A stretch of 64,000 nucleotides of DNA, from assembly GCF_013389665.1 (NCBI RefSeq), contig NZ_CP058316.1:2542001-2606000 (forward strand), read 5' to 3'. A program made the position numbers and the translations under genes. Numbering within the stretch: the stretch's first letter is position 1; the number at the start of each line of letters is the position of its first letter. This document shows positions 7,805 to 16,146 of the stretch, piece by piece. The stretch comes from Microbacterium oleivorans (lineage in GTDB: Bacteria > Actinomycetota > Actinomycetes > Actinomycetales > Microbacteriaceae). The notes under the pieces were generated by a model, which saw only the letters and a program-made list of their open reading frames with translations, was not told the origin of the DNA and did not search any database.

Positions 7805-7961
7805 GCTTCCTCCTGCGGTGGACCCTACGGTCGGCCAACGAGCGCGACCAGCGGGATTGCCCTCGTGCGGCTGCGGTGATATCGACGGACCCGGTCTTCG
7901 CTGCAGTGGGGTAATCGGGACTTTCGTCCCGGTCAACCCCCGTCGATGTGCGAGATAGTTA

Positions 7962-7976
7962 TGTGGTCAGACCACA
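7962..7976. promoter_or_regulatory. GntR/FadR-type palindrome upstream of doxX gene
   Basis: TGTGGT-CAG-ACCACA is a perfect inverted repeat containing TGGTNNNACCA, the pattern known for FadR-subfamily GntR regulators. It lies 48 bp before the ATG of the DoxX gene. No GntR gene is adjacent; the nearest is at 48445. Confidence 0.45.
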
Positions 7977-8023
7977 CACGAGAAGCTCCCACCCGACGGG
8001 TGATGAGCGGCAAGGAGACAGAA

Positions 8024-8614
8024 ATGACCACGCACGCGGTCCACGCAGCCATCCCCCGCACGGAGGCTCGGACCCGCACCCAGGCGATCGCCCGGCAGGA
8101 AGACGTCGTGACCTCGGCGGTGGGGCGCCGCGCCCTCGCGGGCCTGCGCTACGCGACCGGCTTCATCTTCCTCTGGGCGTTCCTCGACAAGCTGCTCGGC
8201 CTCGGGTTCTCGACGCCGTTCGAGCGGGCGTGGATCAACGGCGGAATCCCGGCGCAGGGCTTCCTGAACAGCCCCGCCGTCACCGGCCCGCTGCAGCCGT
8301 GGTTCCAGTCGATGGCGAGCCCGATCGCCGACGTGCTGTTCATGGGCGGCATGCTCGCGATCGGTCTCGCGGTGATGTCGGGTGTCGGCCTGCGCGTCGC
8401 CGCCGTCGCAGGCAGCGTCGTCATGCTGCTGATGTACCTCGCCGAGTGGCCGTTCGCCTGGGGCGCGGCATCCACCAACCCCCTCGTCGACTACCACATC
8501 GTCTACGCGCTCGCGCTGATCGTGATCGCCGCGCTCCACGCCGGCGACACCTGGGGCCTCGGCGCCGCATGGAAGCACCTGCCTCTCGTGCAGCGCTTCC
8601 GGTGGCTCGTCTGA
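8024..8614 (+). CDS. DoxX family membrane protein
   Basis: A 196-aa protein with an N-terminal cytoplasmic segment of about 35 residues and four hydrophobic helices: ALAGLRYATGFIFLWAFLDK, ADVLFMGGMLAIGLAVMSG, VAAVAGSVVMLLMYLAEWP and YHIVYALALIVIAAL. The conserved DxLxG and WPF features fit the DoxX/SURF4-like family, whose members act in membrane redox or thiosulfate:quinone functions. AAGGAG precedes the ATG. A perfect GntR-like palindrome sits upstream and a bidirectional hairpin follows. Confidence 0.85.
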   Translation: MTTHAVHAAIPRTEARTRTQAIARQEDVVTSAVGRRALAGLRYATGFIFLWAFLDKLLGLGFSTPFERAWINGGIPAQGFLNSPAVTGPLQPWFQSMASPIADVLFMGGMLAIGLAVMSGVGLRVAAVAGSVVMLLMYLAEWPFAWGAASTNPLVDYHIVYALALIVIAALHAGDTWGLGAAWKHLPLVQRFRWLV

Positions 8615-8631
8615 CATCGAGCCGACCCCAC

Positions 8632-8663
8632 GAAGACGCGGATCCTCCGGGGTCCGCGTCTTC
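8632..8663. terminator. Bidirectional hairpin between convergent genes
   Basis: A perfect 11-bp inverted repeat, GAAGACGCGGA (8632-8642) and TCCGCGTCTTC (8653-8663), separates the DoxX gene from the convergent LuxR regulator. It can serve both strands. Confidence 0.7.
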
Positions 8664-8664
8664 G

Positions 8665-9294
8665 TCATGGGCGCCGATGGACGGGGGAGTGCCGGGCGAT
8701 CAGCGCGGCCTGTGTCCGTCGCTCGGCCCCGAGGGTGCGGAGGATCGCCGTCACGTGGTTCTTGACGGTCTTCTCGGCGAGGCCCAGACGCTCGGCGATC
8801 TCGCGATTCGACATCCCCTCGGCGAGGAGCTCGAGCACAGCGCGCTGGCGCCGGGTGAGCGTGGACGTCGGGTCCGGCTCGGATGTCGCGGACAGGGGGG
8901 AGTGAGGCCGCAGCGTCGCGCTGAGCGGATGGCCGGCGGCGACGTGGCGCACCGCATCGACCAACTCGTGCGCGCGGACGTGCTTGACGAGGAATCCGTC
9001 CGCACCCGCTGCGGCGCTCGCGGCGCGCGCCTCGTCCTCGTCGGTGTCGGCGAGGACGAGGCATCGCACACCGGGCCTGGTCGCCCGCAACGCCGCGCAC
9101 GCCGCAGCGCCGTCGCCGACGGCGAGGTGCGCGTCGATGATGGCGACGTCCGGGCCTGTCACCGCCGCGCGGGTGAGAGCCTGGCGCACCGTGGAAGCTT
9201 CGGCGACCACGCGCATGCCGACGGCGGCGTCGATCGTGTCGGCGATACCGCGGCGCATGAGATCGAAGCGTTCGATCACCAGGACGCCGAGCAT
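8665..9294 (-). CDS. LuxR family response regulator (orphan)
   Basis: A 209-aa NarL-type regulator. The receiver domain has the phospho-acceptor aspartate in VAIIDAHL and the lysine in GFLVKHV. The C-terminal LuxR helix-turn-helix (TRRQRAVLELLAEGMSNREIAERLGL...VKNHVTAI) occupies about residues 142-205. The usual acidic pair at the N terminus is replaced by VIERFD, so phosphorylation may be altered. No histidine kinase is adjacent. I prefer ATG 9294 over the GTG at 9303. Confidence 0.88.
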   Translation of the reverse strand: MLGVLVIERFDLMRRGIADTIDAAVGMRVVAEASTVRQALTRAAVTGPDVAIIDAHLAVGDGAAACAALRATRPGVRCLVLADTDEDEARAASAAAGADGFLVKHVRAHELVDAVRHVAAGHPLSATLRPHSPLSATSEPDPTSTLTRRQRAVLELLAEGMSNREIAERLGLAEKTVKNHVTAILRTLGAERRTQAALIARHSPVHRRP

Positions 9295-9320
9295 GGGCAC
9301 CACGGTACCGGGAGGCTGGC

Positions 9321-9332
9321 TACGGTAAAGGG
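9321..9332 (+). promoter_or_regulatory. Leaderless -10 box for TetR gene
   Basis: TACGGT at 9321-9326, then 6 nt, then ATG 9333. Confidence 0.5.
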
Positions 9333-9887
9333 ATGGACGAGCACCGCGCGGGGCCGCGGCGCAGCGAGCAGGCCCGACTGGCCGTACTCGGCGCCGCCGC
9401 CGAGCTCCTGGCCGAGCGCGGGTACGAGAACCTCACGATCGAGGCGATCGCGCGGCGCGCGGGTGTGGGCAAGCAGACGATCTACCGCTGGTGGTCCTCA
9501 CGGGCGGCCATCCTGTCGGAGGCTCTGCTGGAGGGCTTGATCTTCCGCCACCAGCTGTCGGTGCGCGACACCGGCGATCTCCGTCACGACCTGGCCGAGT
9601 GGATGCAGCGGGTGTCGGGCATCCTCGACGCTCCCGAGGGGCGCGTGCTTCTGCGCTCGCTGCTCGCCGCGGCGACCGAGGACCCCGCGATCGGGGCCCT
9701 GCTGCGCGATCAGCTGAGCGCCGACGGCGGGGTGCGGGCGCGGGTCGTGGCGCACGGCGACGCGGGGCTCCCGGCGGACGACGTCGGCGACGCGATCGCG
9801 GGCTGGATCGTGCTGCAGGCGCTGATGGGGTCGAGTCCGACACCGGACAGCATCCGCTCGCTCGTCCGCACCCTGGTGCCGGGTTAA
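9333..9887 (+). CDS. TetR family transcriptional regulator
   Basis: A 184-aa repressor with the N-terminal TetR helix-turn-helix (LTIEAIARRAGVGKQTIYRWWSS) at about residues 32-54 and a C-terminal ligand domain of the TetR_C type. It is directly upstream of an MMPL exporter on the same strand. A 27-bp palindrome begins 2 bp after its stop codon and lies in front of the exporter. The obvious model is repression of the exporter until a substrate is bound. Confidence 0.92.
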   Translation: MDEHRAGPRRSEQARLAVLGAAAELLAERGYENLTIEAIARRAGVGKQTIYRWWSSRAAILSEALLEGLIFRHQLSVRDTGDLRHDLAEWMQRVSGILDAPEGRVLLRSLLAAATEDPAIGALLRDQLSADGGVRARVVAHGDAGLPADDVGDAIAGWIVLQALMGSSPTPDSIRSLVRTLVPG

Positions 9888-9888
9888 A

Positions 9889-9915
9889 CTTGACGAGACG
9901 CCGCGTCTCGTCAAG
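9889..9915. promoter_or_regulatory. 27-bp palindromic operator between tetR and mmpL
   Basis: CTTGACGAGACG (9889-9900), a 3-nt spacer and CGTCTCGTCAAG (9904-9915) form a perfect inverted repeat starting right after the tetR stop. It contains a TTGACG that could be a -35. No T-run follows, so an operator is more likely than a terminator. Confidence 0.75.
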
Positions 9916-9944
9916 GCGCGCTCTCACCCCGAAGGAGAACGCCG

Positions 9945-12431
9945 TTGGCCGAGCTGCTGTACCGCCTGAGCAAGGGAGCGGCGCGACGCGCGTGGCTCGT
10001 CATCGTCGCGTGGGTGGCCGTCCTCGGCATCGCGGGGGGCGCGTTCGCCCTGGGCTTCGGCGGGCTGTCGTCGAGCTTCGACATCCCCGGGACGGCATCG
10101 TCGAAGGTCACCGATCAGCTGGCCGATGAGCTGCCCGACTTCGCCGGGGCGGCCGGCACGGTCGTCTTCCACGCCGAGGACGGTCCGCTCACCGACGACC
10201 AGCGTGCTGCGATCTCGGACCTCGTCGCGTCGGCCACCGACCTGCCCGACGTCGCGACGGTCACCGACCCGTTCGCCGCCGAGGCGCAGCGCCAGGCGCA
10301 GGCGCAGCAGCTCGCCGACGGCCGTGCCCAGCTCGACGACGCTCGCGCGCAGCTCGACGCCGGCCAGGCGCAGCTCGACGCGGGCACGGCTCAGCTCGAG
10401 TCCGGCCAGAGCCAGCTCGACGCCGCCCGCGCACAGGCCGAGGCAGCGGGAGCGCCGGTCGCGCAGCTCGCCCCGCTCGAGGCGCAGCAGACCGCCCTCG
10501 ACGCCGCCCGTGCGCAGCTGGCCGAGGAACAGCAGACCCTCGACGCCGGCCGCACCGAGCTCGAGGCCCGGGCCGAGACGGCTCAGCTCGGCGCACGGCT
10601 GCTGGAGCTCGCCGACGGCATCGCCCTCGTCTCGGCCGACGGCGCCACGGCGACCGTCAACGTCGGATTCACCGTCGCGCGCCTCGAGCTCGCGGAGGAA
10701 TCGAAGCAGGCGGTCGTCGCGCACTTCACCGAGAAGCCGATCGCGGGTGTCGAGGTGGGGTTCTCGACGGAGATCTCGCAGGGCGTGCCCAAGATCCTCG
10801 GCATCGGCGAGGCGGTCGGTGTCGCGGTCGCCGCGATCGTGCTGCTGGTGATGCTGGGCAGCGTCATCGCCGCGGCCCTGCCCCTGCTGACGGCCATGGT
10901 CGGCGTCGGCGCCGGTGTGCTGGGCGTCCTCTCGCTGTCGGGTGTCGTCCAGATGGCATCGGTGACGCCCGTGCTCGGGGTCATGCTCGGGCTCGCGGTC
11001 GGGATCGACTACGCCCTGTTCGTGCTCAACCGCCACCGCAAGCAGCTGCTGCGCGGCGTCGAGCTGCACGAGTCGATCGGGCTGGCCGGCGGCACCGCCG
11101 GCAACGCGGTCGTCTTCGCCGGGTCCACGGTCGTCGTCGCCCTGCTGGCCCTCAACATCACCGGCATCCCGTTCCTCGGGCTGATGGGCACGGCCGGCGC
11201 GGTGTGCGTCGCGATCGCCGTTCTCATCGCGATCACCCTTCTGCCGGCTCTGCTCGGCCTGCTCGGGACGCGCGTCCTCGGTCGCCGTGCCCGTGCCCGC
11301 ATCGGCGCGCCCGACGCGGTCGCGACGCCGACGCGGGCCATGCCGACCTGGCGTGCGATCACGACCGCGGTGGTCTCGGTGGGGCTCCTCCTGGTGCTGG
11401 CCGTGCCCGCGCTCTCGATGCGCGTCGGGCTGCCCGACGGCGCGTCCGAGCCCGAGGGCTCGTACGGTCAGCTGGCCTTCGAGCTCACCGACGACGCGTT
11501 CGGCGCCGGAGCCAACTCGCCGCTGCTCGTGACCGCGAGTCTGCCCGGCGGACTGGACGACACCGAGCAGCTCCGCGCCCAGGTGGCGGTGGCCGAGACG
11601 ATCGCGGGGCGCGATCACGTGGCCGCCGTCGCGCCGATCGCCGTATCCGACAGCGGTACCGTCGCGGCGTTCCAGATGATCCCCACCGCGGGGCCGAGCA
11701 GCGTCGAGACCGAGGACCTGGTGCGCGACCTGCGCACCCTGCCACCCGTGGAGGGCGAGTATGCGCTCGGAGTGGCGGGTCAGGCCGCGATCAACATCGA
11801 CATCTCCGAGGGTCTGGTGGGCATCCTGCCCGTCTACCTCGCGGTGGTCGTGGGGCTCTCGCTGCTCATCATGATCGTGGTGTTCCGCTCGCTCGTGGTG
11901 CCCCTCATCGCGACCGGTGGTTTCATCCTCTCGCTGTTCGCGACCTACGGCGCGGTCGTCGCGGTCTTCCAGTGGGGATGGGGCGCCGAGCTGATCGGCC
12001 TGCACACCACGGGCCCGATCCTCAACTTCCTGCCCGTCATCCTCGTCGGCATCCTCTTCGGGCTCGCGATGGACTACCAGCTCTTCCTCGCCTCGGGCAT
12101 GCGCGAGGCGTTCGTCCACGGGTCGGAGGCGCGGCTGGCGGTCATGCAGGGCTTCCGCGCGGGCCGGTCGGTCGTCATCGCCGCGGCGTTGATCATGGTG
12201 TCGGTGTTCGGCGGCTTCATCTTCGCCGAGGCGACGATCATCCGATCGATGGGCTTCGGCCTGGCCTTCGGCATCCTCGTCGATGCGCTCGTGGTGCGCA
12301 TGCTGCTCATGCCCGCGCTCATGCATATCATCGGCCGCGGCGCCTGGTGGCTGCCCCGCTGGCTCGACCGCATCCTGCCCGATGTCGACGTCGAGGGGGC
12401 GAAGCTCGAGCGCACCCACCCCCACGCCTGA
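9945..12431 (+). CDS. MMPL family transporter (RND-type exporter)
   Basis: An 828-aa membrane exporter with the two-fold MMPL layout. An N-terminal helix is followed by an extracytoplasmic loop and a membrane block starting at about residue 285 (AVGVAVAAIVLLVMLGSVIAA, with GLAVGIDYALFVLNRHR). A second loop and block follow (ILVGILFGLAMDYQLFLASGMREA). The two DY motifs fit the proton-relay positions. Residues about 110-215 form an unusual Ala/Gln/Leu coiled coil with repeats such as RAQLDAGQAQLDAG. TTG is the likely start, preceded by GAAGGAGAA. The TetR gene upstream and its operator probably regulate it. Confidence 0.92.
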   Translation: MAELLYRLSKGAARRAWLVIVAWVAVLGIAGGAFALGFGGLSSSFDIPGTASSKVTDQLADELPDFAGAAGTVVFHAEDGPLTDDQRAAISDLVASATDLPDVATVTDPFAAEAQRQAQAQQLADGRAQLDDARAQLDAGQAQLDAGTAQLESGQSQLDAARAQAEAAGAPVAQLAPLEAQQTALDAARAQLAEEQQTLDAGRTELEARAETAQLGARLLELADGIALVSADGATATVNVGFTVARLELAEESKQAVVAHFTEKPIAGVEVGFSTEISQGVPKILGIGEAVGVAVAAIVLLVMLGSVIAAALPLLTAMVGVGAGVLGVLSLSGVVQMASVTPVLGVMLGLAVGIDYALFVLNRHRKQLLRGVELHESIGLAGGTAGNAVVFAGSTVVVALLALNITGIPFLGLMGTAGAVCVAIAVLIAITLLPALLGLLGTRVLGRRARARIGAPDAVATPTRAMPTWRAITTAVVSVGLLLVLAVPALSMRVGLPDGASEPEGSYGQLAFELTDDAFGAGANSPLLVTASLPGGLDDTEQLRAQVAVAETIAGRDHVAAVAPIAVSDSGTVAAFQMIPTAGPSSVETEDLVRDLRTLPPVEGEYALGVAGQAAINIDISEGLVGILPVYLAVVVGLSLLIMIVVFRSLVVPLIATGGFILSLFATYGAVVAVFQWGWGAELIGLHTTGPILNFLPVILVGILFGLAMDYQLFLASGMREAFVHGSEARLAVMQGFRAGRSVVIAAALIMVSVFGGFIFAEATIIRSMGFGLAFGILVDALVVRMLLMPALMHIIGRGAWWLPRWLDRILPDVDVEGAKLERTHPHA

Positions 12432-12458
12432 CCCGCGGTCGGGGCCGGGGGTCCGGGG

Positions 12459-13784
12459 TCAGAAGGCGTCGAGGTCTGCGCGCAGGCCCTGGCCGGTGTG
12501 CTCGGTGCGGAGGATGCCGCGTCGGCGCAGCACCGGCACCAGCTCGTCGAGTGCGCGGTGCAGGGTGACCGGGTGCAGGTCGCCCGAGAAGATGAGGCCG
12601 TCGTTGTCGGCATCGTCGCCGAGGGCCTGGATGACGTCGGCGATCTCCTCGGCGGTGCCGACCGTGCCGCCGGCGCCGTCGGTCACGCGTCCCAGCCGCG
12701 ACTTGCCCGCGAGGATGTCGCGCAGCGGCGCCTCGGAGAAGTCGCCGAAGCGACCGAGCAATCCTCTGATCGTTCCCTTCGAGACGTGGTCGCCGAAGAT
12801 CGCGGGGTCGAGCGGGCGGTCGAGGTCGAGCGAGGTGAGGTCGGTCTCGAGGTCGCTCGACCAGGCCTCGGCGACCTCGCGCAGCGCAGCCTCGTCGGGG
12901 TGCCGCGAGGCCTCGACGATGCGGTCGGCCTCTTCGATCGAGGCGGTGACGATCGGCTTGAACACGAAGAAGGTCTTGATCGCGTCCGCGTCGCGGCCCG
13001 CGGCGAGGGCGGCCTCGCGCACTCGCGCACGGTAGGCGCGGATGCTCGCCGGATCGAGGTTCGACAGGGCGAGCTGGATCTCGGAGTTCGCACCGGCGAA
13101 GCCGATGCCCCGCGGCGAGCCGCCGGGGGATGCGACGATCGGGTCGCCCGCGGGGAGCGGCTCGGCGTTGAGCGGACCGTCGAACGAGAAGTACTCGCCG
13201 CGATGCCGGACGGCGTGGATCTTCGAGCCGTCGGCGTAGATCTGCGTATCGGGGTCGGCGATGAGAGCGTCGTCGTCCCAGCTGTGCCAGAGCAGACGCA
13301 GCGCGTCGAGCCATTCCTGCGCACGGTCGTACGCGGCGTCGTGGTCGAGGCGCTCGGTGCCGAAGTGATGCGCCGATCCCACGTCGGTGACGACGTTGAG
13401 TCCGAGGCGGCTTCCGCTCAGGTGCTGCAGTGAGGCGAACTGACGGGCCGCGAGGTAGGGAGGCCACGCCGCCGGGTTCACGGTGGGGATGACGCCGAGG
13501 TGCTGCGTGGCGGCGAAGAGGTAGGGAGCGAGCGCCCACGGATCGTGCTTGGGACCGCCGTACGCCTTGCGCACGCGCAGGTTCAGGGTCTCGGGGGTGA
13601 TCCCGATCGAGAGGGCGTCCTCGATCAGGACGAAGTCGAACCCCGCCTGTTCGAGCTCGCGAGCCGAATGCTGGTACAGGTCGGGCTTCTGCCAGGCCCA
13701 GTTCCAGCGCTGATAGGGGCGCGCCCACCCGTGCGGGCCGAATCCGCGCGAGAGGAACCAGCCGAAGTGCTGCGCGCGGCTCAT
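12459..13784 (-). CDS. LLM-class flavin-dependent monooxygenase (NtaA/SnaA/DszA family)
   Basis: A 441-aa FMN-dependent monooxygenase (FGWFLSRGFGPHGW at the start; ALAPYLFAATQHLGVIPTV and ASLQHLSGSRLGLNVVTDVG in the barrel). The family uses FMNH2 from a separate reductase to oxidise sulfones, sulfonates, nitrilotriacetate and similar compounds. Its start overlaps the stop of the upstream PLP enzyme gene (ATGA), so the two are one operon. A flavin reductase that could supply FMNH2 lies at 16147-16716. Its place among sulfur genes suggests organosulfur use, which is inference. Confidence 0.88.
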   Translation of the reverse strand: MSRAQHFGWFLSRGFGPHGWARPYQRWNWAWQKPDLYQHSARELEQAGFDFVLIEDALSIGITPETLNLRVRKAYGGPKHDPWALAPYLFAATQHLGVIPTVNPAAWPPYLAARQFASLQHLSGSRLGLNVVTDVGSAHHFGTERLDHDAAYDRAQEWLDALRLLWHSWDDDALIADPDTQIYADGSKIHAVRHRGEYFSFDGPLNAEPLPAGDPIVASPGGSPRGIGFAGANSEIQLALSNLDPASIRAYRARVREAALAAGRDADAIKTFFVFKPIVTASIEEADRIVEASRHPDEAALREVAEAWSSDLETDLTSLDLDRPLDPAIFGDHVSKGTIRGLLGRFGDFSEAPLRDILAGKSRLGRVTDGAGGTVGTAEEIADVIQALGDDADNDGLIFSGDLHPVTLHRALDELVPVLRRRGILRTEHTGQGLRADLDAF

Positions 13785-15121
13785 GCCGGCACCGCCTCGC
13801 GGACAGCGACGCCCGCGACCCGCCTCGCGGCGTGGAGACCCCGCTCGAGGTCGGCGACGAGGTCGGCGGCGTCCTCGAGGCCGACCGAGAGGCGCAGCAG
13901 GCCCGGACCCACCCCGATACGGCGGAGATCGTCGTCGGTGCGATGCGCGTGCGTCGTCGTGGCCGGATGCAGCACGAGCGAGCGGACGTCGCCCAGGTGG
14001 GTCATGGGGGTGAACAGCCGGACCGCGCGGGTGAAGGCTTCGGCGGCGGCGCGGCCGCCGGCGAGCGTGAAGGAGAACAGGGCTCCCTGGCCCCGCGGCA
14101 GCAGCCGCTCGGCCAGGTCGTGATCGGGATGGGAGGGCAGACCGCTGTAGTCGACGCCGGAGACCTCGGGACGGCTCTCCAGCCACGTCGCGAGCACTCC
14201 GGCCGTCTGGGACTGACGCTCGACGCGCAGGGAGAGGGTTTCGATGCCCTGCAGCAGCAGGAACGCGTTGAGGGGAGAGGGAGAGGGGCCGAAGCGCATG
14301 GCGACCCGCCGCGCGGCATCCAGGAACGCCCGCGGGCCGGAGCGTTCGACGAAGGTGAGCCCGTCGGGCCCGGTCTCGCCGGCGATCTGCCGGTAGCGGC
14401 CCGGCGCGGCGGCCCAGGCGAAGCGTCCGGCATCGACGATGACGCCGCCGAGGGCCGAACCGTGCCCCGAGAGGAACTTCGATGCGGAGTGCACGACGAT
14501 GTCGGCGCCGAGTTCGAGCGGCCGCAGCAGGTAGGGCGTCGCGAGGGTGGAGTCGATCACGAGCGGGATGCCGCGGCGGTGCGCGATGTCGGCCACCGCG
14601 GGGATGTCGAGCACGCCGCCGCGGGGGTTGGCGATCGACTCGGCGACGAGAGCCCGGGTGCGGGGTCCGATCGCGGCCTCCCACGCCGCCGGGTCGCGCG
14701 GGTCGTCGACGAAGTCCGTGGTGATGCCGAGCCGGCCGAGGTCGGAGCGCAGCAGCTCGCGCGTCCCCTCGTAGATCGCCGACGCGGCCACGACGTGGTC
14801 ACCGGCCTCGAGGATCGTCAGCAGCGCCGTCGAGGTGGCCGCCTGGCCGCTGCCGACCAGGAGCGCGCCGATCCCGCCCTCGAGATCGGCGATGCGCCGC
14901 TCGGCCGCGGCCGCGGTCGGGTTGCCCACGCGGGTGTAGCTGTACCCCGTGTCGGGGTCGGCGAAGCGCGACTCGCCGTCGCCGATGTCGTCGAACTCGA
15001 AGCCCGCGGTCAGGTAGATCGGTGTCGTGCGAGCGCCGTGGGCATCGAAGCCGCGGGCGCCGGCGTGCAGCTGACGCGTCGCGAACGCCAGGGGCGCGGC
15101 GGGGGTCTCGGGTGCGGACAT
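13781..15121 (-). CDS. O-acetylhomoserine sulfhydrylase-like PLP enzyme (Cys/Met metabolism)
   Basis: A 446-aa fold-type I PLP enzyme with the tetramer/active-site segment YSYTRVGNPTAAAAERR, GSGQAATSTAL and the PLP lysine in SASKFLSGHGSALGG. The insertions after the lysine fit the MetY (O-acetylhomoserine aminocarboxypropyltransferase) branch rather than gamma-synthase. TACAGT lies 7 nt before the ATG, so the transcript may be leaderless. It is co-transcribed with the flavin monooxygenase, suggesting that sulfur freed by that enzyme is fixed here. A second MetY-type gene is at 16798-18150. Confidence 0.9.
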   Translation of the reverse strand: MSAPETPAAPLAFATRQLHAGARGFDAHGARTTPIYLTAGFEFDDIGDGESRFADPDTGYSYTRVGNPTAAAAERRIADLEGGIGALLVGSGQAATSTALLTILEAGDHVVAASAIYEGTRELLRSDLGRLGITTDFVDDPRDPAAWEAAIGPRTRALVAESIANPRGGVLDIPAVADIAHRRGIPLVIDSTLATPYLLRPLELGADIVVHSASKFLSGHGSALGGVIVDAGRFAWAAAPGRYRQIAGETGPDGLTFVERSGPRAFLDAARRVAMRFGPSPSPLNAFLLLQGIETLSLRVERQSQTAGVLATWLESRPEVSGVDYSGLPSHPDHDLAERLLPRGQGALFSFTLAGGRAAAEAFTRAVRLFTPMTHLGDVRSLVLHPATTTHAHRTDDDLRRIGVGPGLLRLSVGLEDAADLVADLERGLHAARRVAGVAVREAVPA

Positions 15122-15194
15122 GGCCGAAACTGTACGGTGCGGCCCCGGCGGCAGACGAAGCGATCGTCACAGGGGGTCACGGGAGGTCGCGACT

Positions 15195-15290
15195 GTGTGT
15201 CGTCGTGTGTTCCCGCGTTTCGGTCTGTTTCGCGCCGACGCGACGATGCGCGCGCCGCTGAGGAGCATGAAGGCATGTCCCCCCTGGTGA
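15195..15290 (+). CDS. Possible upstream ORF (leader peptide) of the sulfurtransferase
   Basis: GGGAGG (15181-15186) lies 8 nt before a GTG that opens a 31-codon ORF. It reads MCRRVFPRFGLFRADATMR and ends KACPPW. Cysteine codons fall at positions 2 and 28. The stop at 15288-15290 is inside the sulfurtransferase gene in another frame, so translation could be coupled. A regulatory role in sensing cysteine supply is possible, but the evidence is only the ribosome site and position. Confidence 0.35.
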   Translation: MCRRVFPRFGLFRADATMRAPLRSMKACPPW

Positions 15291-16132
15291 GCGTCGACGA
15301 CCTCGCCGCCGAGATCTCGTCGGGCGCCCCGGTGCGTCTGCTCGACGTGCGGTGGCGGCTCGACCGCGCCGAAGGGCGTCCCGACTACCTCTCCGGACAC
15401 CTGCCCGGCGCCGTGTACGTCGACCTCGAGCGCGAGCTCGCCCAGCCCGGCCTGCCCGAGCTCGGGCGGCACCCGCTGCCGGATCGAGCCGGTCTCGAGG
15501 CCGCGGTCCGGCGTTGGGGGGTGCTCGCCGGTGACCGACTCGTCGCCTACGACGACAACGACGGAGTCGCCGCCGCCCGCGCGTGGTGGCTGCTGCGTCG
15601 CCACGGACTCGACGTGCGGGTGCTCGACGGCGGGTTCCGCGCCTGGGTGGCCTCGGGGCGGCGGCTCGAGCGAAGCGATCGGGCGGCGATCCCGGGGGAC
15701 ATCGGGCTTCCCGAGGGCGTCGGGGGACTGGCCGACGTCGACGACGCCGCCGTCGCGCCGCGGCGCGGCGTGCTTCTCGACGTGCGGGCGCCGCAGCACT
15801 ACCGCGGCCAGGTCGGCGGTATCGACCCGGTCGCCGGACACATTCCGGGCGCCGTCAACCTGCCCACGGTCACCCACATCGCCCCGGACGGCCTCCTGCG
15901 CAGCCCCGCCGAGATCCGTGCGGCGCTCGCCGCCGTCGGCGTGGACCGCGACACGGAGGTCGTCATCACCTGCAGCTCCGGGATAGCCTCGGCGCACACG
16001 GCGCTCGCGTTCGCCGTGGCGGGGTACCCGAACGCCCGGGTCTTCCCGGGATCGTGGAGCCAGTGGTCGCGCGACCGCGGGCGCCCGGTCGCGACCGGGG
16101 CCAGCCCGGCGGCCGCGATCGGCGTCGTCTGA
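15275..16132 (+). CDS. Sulfurtransferase (thiosulfate/3-mercaptopyruvate type, two rhodanese domains)
   Basis: A 285-aa protein with tandem rhodanese domains. The first (about residues 5-125, RLLDVRWRL ... GHLPGAVYVDLE) lacks a catalytic Cys. The second has the persulfide Cys in ITCSSGIAS at residue 233. The GHIPGAVNLP motif repeats in the second domain. It moves sulfane sulfur from thiosulfate or mercaptopyruvate to acceptors such as cyanide or thiols. AGGAG sits 9 nt before ATG 15275. It is divergent from the MetY-like operon. Confidence 0.92.
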   Translation: MSPLVSVDDLAAEISSGAPVRLLDVRWRLDRAEGRPDYLSGHLPGAVYVDLERELAQPGLPELGRHPLPDRAGLEAAVRRWGVLAGDRLVAYDDNDGVAAARAWWLLRRHGLDVRVLDGGFRAWVASGRRLERSDRAAIPGDIGLPEGVGGLADVDDAAVAPRRGVLLDVRAPQHYRGQVGGIDPVAGHIPGAVNLPTVTHIAPDGLLRSPAEIRAALAAVGVDRDTEVVITCSSGIASAHTALAFAVAGYPNARVFPGSWSQWSRDRGRPVATGASPAAAIGVV

Positions 16133-16146
16133 GCGGTCGGCCCGCG

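Noticed and set aside
9924-12425. 833-aa minus-strand ORF opposite mmpL
   Set aside because: It mirrors the strongly coding MMPL gene and is made of Arg/His/Asp/Gly-rich shadow sequence with no domain.
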